Source: Sisyra terminalis (taxonomy: Eukaryota > Arthropoda > Insecta > Neuroptera > Sisyridae). Taken from it: 64,000 nucleotides of DNA. Position numbers and translations under genes: made by a program. Numbering within the stretch: position 1 is the stretch's first letter; the number at the start of each line of letters is the position of its first letter. The stretch covers positions 39,443,050 to 39,507,049 of the forward strand of contig OY292277.1 of the NCBI GenBank assembly GCA_958496175.1. The letters run 5' to 3'. The notes beneath the pieces were generated by a model. It ran no database searches and was not told the DNA's origin. It saw only the letters and a list, made by a program, of their open reading frames with translations. Positions 60,226 through 64,000 of the stretch are shown here, piece after piece.

Positions 60226-63200
60226 TTCAATCCAATAAATTTGTAAAACTGTATTCGGTAAATGTTTTTAAGGGCATCAAAATGTAAAGTTTCCCGGATT
60301 TATGTGTAGGTACGTAAAATATTTATTGAGGTCTTGAATAAAATTGAATAAAAGTCTACTTATGACCACAGTACAAACAGAAGAAAAAATCAATAATTAA
60401 AATGAACAAGTTAACACATATCGACACATTGAATTGTGAGAGTTCGGGGGTTTGAAATAATGCACATATTGGGGATTGTTTCCTGTTAATAATTTATTCG
60501 ATGCCCGACGAACTAGAAATACGATCCCGAACCAGAATAAAAATCCAAGAAAGGTTTCGGCATTGACGCTGGCCATCATATTGTGTGAATGGGAGGCGGT
60601 TCGGCTTGCTTTTATTTTTAACAAGAAAATAAAAGTAGAGTAAAAAATCGTCAGAGGAAATATTCCACGTACGTATAGAAATGGCACATACATGAATTCA
60701 TGTACAAGAAATTGGTCGGTGTTTTTAGATGTTTTCCGTTATCCATTTCCGTATTTATTGCCGAACCTTTACGTGTTGAACTTTGCCATCGAGAACGAAA
60801 AAAGCACACAGGAGAAACACAATACAAGGCATGCGAGTTCGATTGAATTGACGAGACTTGATCCATAATTTTTTGCCTCTCTGATTTGTATGACTTGTAA
60901 TCGGGAAAAGTTTGTATCGAAATGAAAAAAACCGAACGATAAAAGATAAATAAGAGCTTTGTATACGATAATACACATGGAGTTTAGAACTTTTTGCTGC
61001 TTTTTTGATGTTTCGATTTTTCCCGTCGCGAATTTATGCGGCGTAGCGAATCATTCAATTAGCATTAACATCGTATCTTGTTTGAGTTTTTCTTCGAGAG
61101 ATTTACTCAAACTTGAACAGTTTACTTCGATTTTATTAGTTCCGAAGTAGTAGAACGGAACACAAATGGATAAGAATGTAATACAGAGACTATTAAGCTT
61201 TGAAGTTCGAAGTTAGTTAAAATAAATATAAATCTGTTAAAACTAAACTAACTCAGATCAGGGAAAAACAAATAAAAAATAGAACTTAAATAAGAAAATT
61301 AACTAAGCAATATATAATTTGAAAAAAAATGGTTTAATAATAATCATACTGTTACTATCTTATAAAAAATACACAATAATATTCGCTGTTTTTCTTTTCC
61401 TTATAGCAGATTCAATTTTTTGCATAGTTAAATAGGCCAAATGCACATGTTCAAAAAATAATTAAAAATGTTTCAAAAGTGTTCTAAGCTAATATCAAAA
61501 TATACTATAGCTGTTATTTTTTAACTTTTCTTGATAAAATTAAAGAAATATTCATTTAATAATGCAAAAACATTGTTAAATACAAAATGCTTGAAGTCAA
61601 GCATCTATGGCCTGGTATTAAAATGGCGAAGTACAGAAACTTCAAAATCCCACGCATGTTTTCCTATTGCAAATACATATATTCAAACACAAATAGTAAG
61701 GTTTATAAAATCGTTCAAATCAAACGTTAATGATTTAAACTATTTACAATAATTGGGAATTTGAAAAAAAAAAATTATTGATTTTTTTCATGTATTTTAA
61801 AACTTTATTATTAATAATATTGATATTTAATGCAAAAAACTTAAAAAAAATTTTTTTTCAATTAATTATAAACGATTAAAAATTGATAAAATTTAAAAAA
61901 AAATCACGTGACTATAAACGCGCCATGAATGGTCACCATAGTTGTGACGTAATAATGTTATAGCTATTTAATAACAATACAGCGTTTACAGCTATTACAC
62001 GTGACTAGACAATAATATTGAAAATTTATTGCTAAAAAACGAGTCGTTAGTTGATTCCAATTAGCTATGTGTGATAAATGATTTATAAAGGCAAAGTCTG
62101 ATAATATTCCTGCACTGCTTGAAACCATTTATTTCGACGTTTGCCATCTTGGGGAACATTTAAAAACATTTTGTTAGGAGTTATTTTTGTAGTATTCGTT
62201 CATAATGGTACAAAACAAGAACGATAACTTTTTAGGTTCGACATGCTCAATATAAATTTCAATATTTAACTATCACAACAGAATTAAATCAATCAAAACA
62301 GTGTACTTATTATTTCTGTATCAACTGCAATCATTGACAACTAACATTAGGACGTCACACGCGCTCGTGTTTGTTCGGGAGCTGTCGGCGTGTTTTCGGT
62401 ACTAGATTCAAAAAATTCCAAAATTAATTTTTATTTTGAAATAACTTTTAAATTATTGCGAAAATAAAAAAATAAAAAATAGTTTTGCTATAAAACTTAT
62501 ATATGATCTTTCCATTTATCACAAAAAAAAAAAAAATTCACAAACCCAATTGAAATTTTGTGTGGTCCGTTATATTTTATTACACTCCATAATTTTCCTT
62601 CAGAAATCACTTTACAAAATTATCGGGGCAGAGAAGTAAAGAAATTAGCCGCTATAAAAAATTATAATATACATAAAAGACTTTTTTTTTCTGAGTTTTC
62701 TGAGTACAACCTTTAAGTACTTTCATAATATGCCCAAATTGGTTCAATTATTCTTAAGAAACTAAAATAATTTTTGATTAATCGTTTTTTTTTTTTCGAT
62801 TTATTCGCAAATAAATAAACAGAAATCTGAAAGATCTGACAGTATCTTTTCAATACGTAATCTTCGCAAGTGGTTCAAATATCATTATTAGACCTATTTT
62901 TTATTGCTTTTGTTTTATGACCTTTTCTGCATTTTTCATATAAGTCAACATTATTAAACTATTGGAATATCATTTCCTATACTTTTCTGCAAATTTCACA
63001 CATAATTTGATTGATTGTGAAAATACAATTTTCCTTTATAAGTTAGTAGAAATCCATACACAATGAAACATATTTTCTAAAAAAATTAAATAGGTTTTCC
63101 TCCTTTTCAAACATATTCTATAATTTTTTAATCTTCAAGTATTAATTCAATGGATCAATTTGCTTCAATTTGCAATTATAGTTTGGTCGTTTTTGTATGT

Positions 63201-64000
63201 TAAAGCAATTTTTCTTTCTTGTATTTAAAAACTCAGCACTGAAATGATTTATGAAAACCTTAGCTTTTACATACATTATATGCAATTAACATTCCCTTGG
63301 AAAAAGTGGAGAGTATTACTAAGGATAAAAAACGTTTCCTGGGGCTTACAAATTAAAAATTTGTGTACATTTTCAGTGTTTTTATGATAACCGCTCAATA
63401 ATCTGTTGATATCTCGGTTTCAGTATGGACTGTAACGTCACAGAAGACCCATAAGCGCACCCATTACCCTCGAATTCTCATTTCCTCATTAATATAGAAA
63501 CGTTTTTAATGTTCAAATATAAATTTTTCAGAACAAAAAAATATTTTTTCTCATTTCAACAATACCCTTTATTGATTAAAAAAAATATGCAAATGGTCTA
63601 TTCTTCCCTTCAGCGTTGTTTATTCCTGCCAAGGATTTTCAAATTAGAGCAGTCCATTTTTACCCAAGTTTCCCTTCTATATCATAATGCATAAATCTTT
63701 TTCTTCACAGAGTATGATACATCTAGTAAGCTCCAGTTACTTTTCTTTTTGTCACCATATCGATGGTAGTTCTTTCTTTGTTGGCCTTAACTTCCTCATT
63801 AGTAACGGTTCATTTACATATTTCCAATCTTCCTTTCTTGTTTTTTAGGGATCCAGATTTCTAATCTATATGATGTTACATTCCACACATATACAAAACC
63901 ATACTAAGGAAATTATTTTGCTGGAAAATGGGACCAAAGAGCAAATGAAAGTACTCAAATTTAGCTGTTAAAATTCTAATGACAAAATCAACATGTTAAT
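60226..64000. other. Gene-free tract with less AT-rich islands
   Basis: 60400-61150, 62340-62400 (GACGTCACACGCGCTCGTG) and 63410-63900 are less AT-rich. Several overlapping frames occur at 60397-61150 on both strands, none recognisable. Could be regulatory DNA or the flank of a gene outside the window. Confidence 0.35.

Noticed and set aside
1..64000. CRISPR arrays, operons or bacterial-type genes
   Set aside because: No regularly spaced repeats or bacterial gene structure; introns and TATA/initiator promoters show a eukaryotic nuclear sequence.

Overview
This is an AT-rich, gene-poor nuclear window from an animal, almost certainly an insect. The evidence is spliced genes with short GT-AG introns, a nuclear NDUFS7 gene with a mitochondrial presequence, TATA plus TCAGT-type core promoters, and dense remnants of insect transposon families (Jockey and RTE LINEs, a Helitron, hAT, pogo). 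A beetle or a similar large AT-rich insect genome is my guess from the repeat mix. It is not proven.

Four protein genes are well supported. NDUFS7 (21094-23729, +, three exons) is the complex I subunit that holds Fe-S cluster N2. Two tandem paralogous genes for secreted leucine-rich-repeat proteins lie on the minus strand (26740-28038 and 29162-30470). Each has a noncoding first exon, one intron of 66-67 bp ending just before the ATG, and a matching TATA/initiator promoter. A small secreted cysteine-rich protein resembling a single VWC domain lies at 46658-47107 (+, two exons). These genes look independent; only the two LRR genes share history and probably regulation.

The rest is mostly repeats and AT-rich intergenic DNA. 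1.9-18.1 kb holds decayed LINE pieces (Jockey-like, RTE-like), hAT-type MITE pieces and one well-formed hammerhead-ribozyme-like motif (4285-4334). 19.9-20.95 kb holds a tRNA-derived SINE and a pogo/Tigger transposon remnant ending about 155 bp before the NDUFS7 start codon; NDUFS7 intron 2 carries another MITE. 26.0-26.5 kb is an insertion that the paralogous flank of the second LRR gene lacks. 31.7-35.6 kb is a readable stack of elements: a palindromic hammerhead-bearing element split by a LINE fragment (13-bp target-site duplication), a 1435-bp element with ~300-bp inverted repeats (exact 8-bp duplication), and a 5'-truncated Jockey LINE (exact 12-bp duplication). 40.2-40.7 kb has (TA)n microsatellites; 42.76-43.30 kb is a long-TIR MITE; 47.84-48.09 kb is a second small hammerhead-bearing inverted-repeat element; 52.4-54.27 kb is a Jockey tail followed by a non-autonomous Helitron; 54.4 and 60.0 kb are hAT MITEs. 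Long gene-free tracts separate these, with a few less AT-rich islands that could be regulatory or conserved noncoding DNA.

The most notable observation is the recurrence of small-stem-III hammerhead-like motifs (CTGANGA, stem II, GAAACGTH, with a matching stem I), each with the same one-base insertion before stem II, twice inside fully inverted-repeat elements. This resembles the minimal hammerheads known from Penelope-like elements, but here they sit in short palindromic non-coding units.
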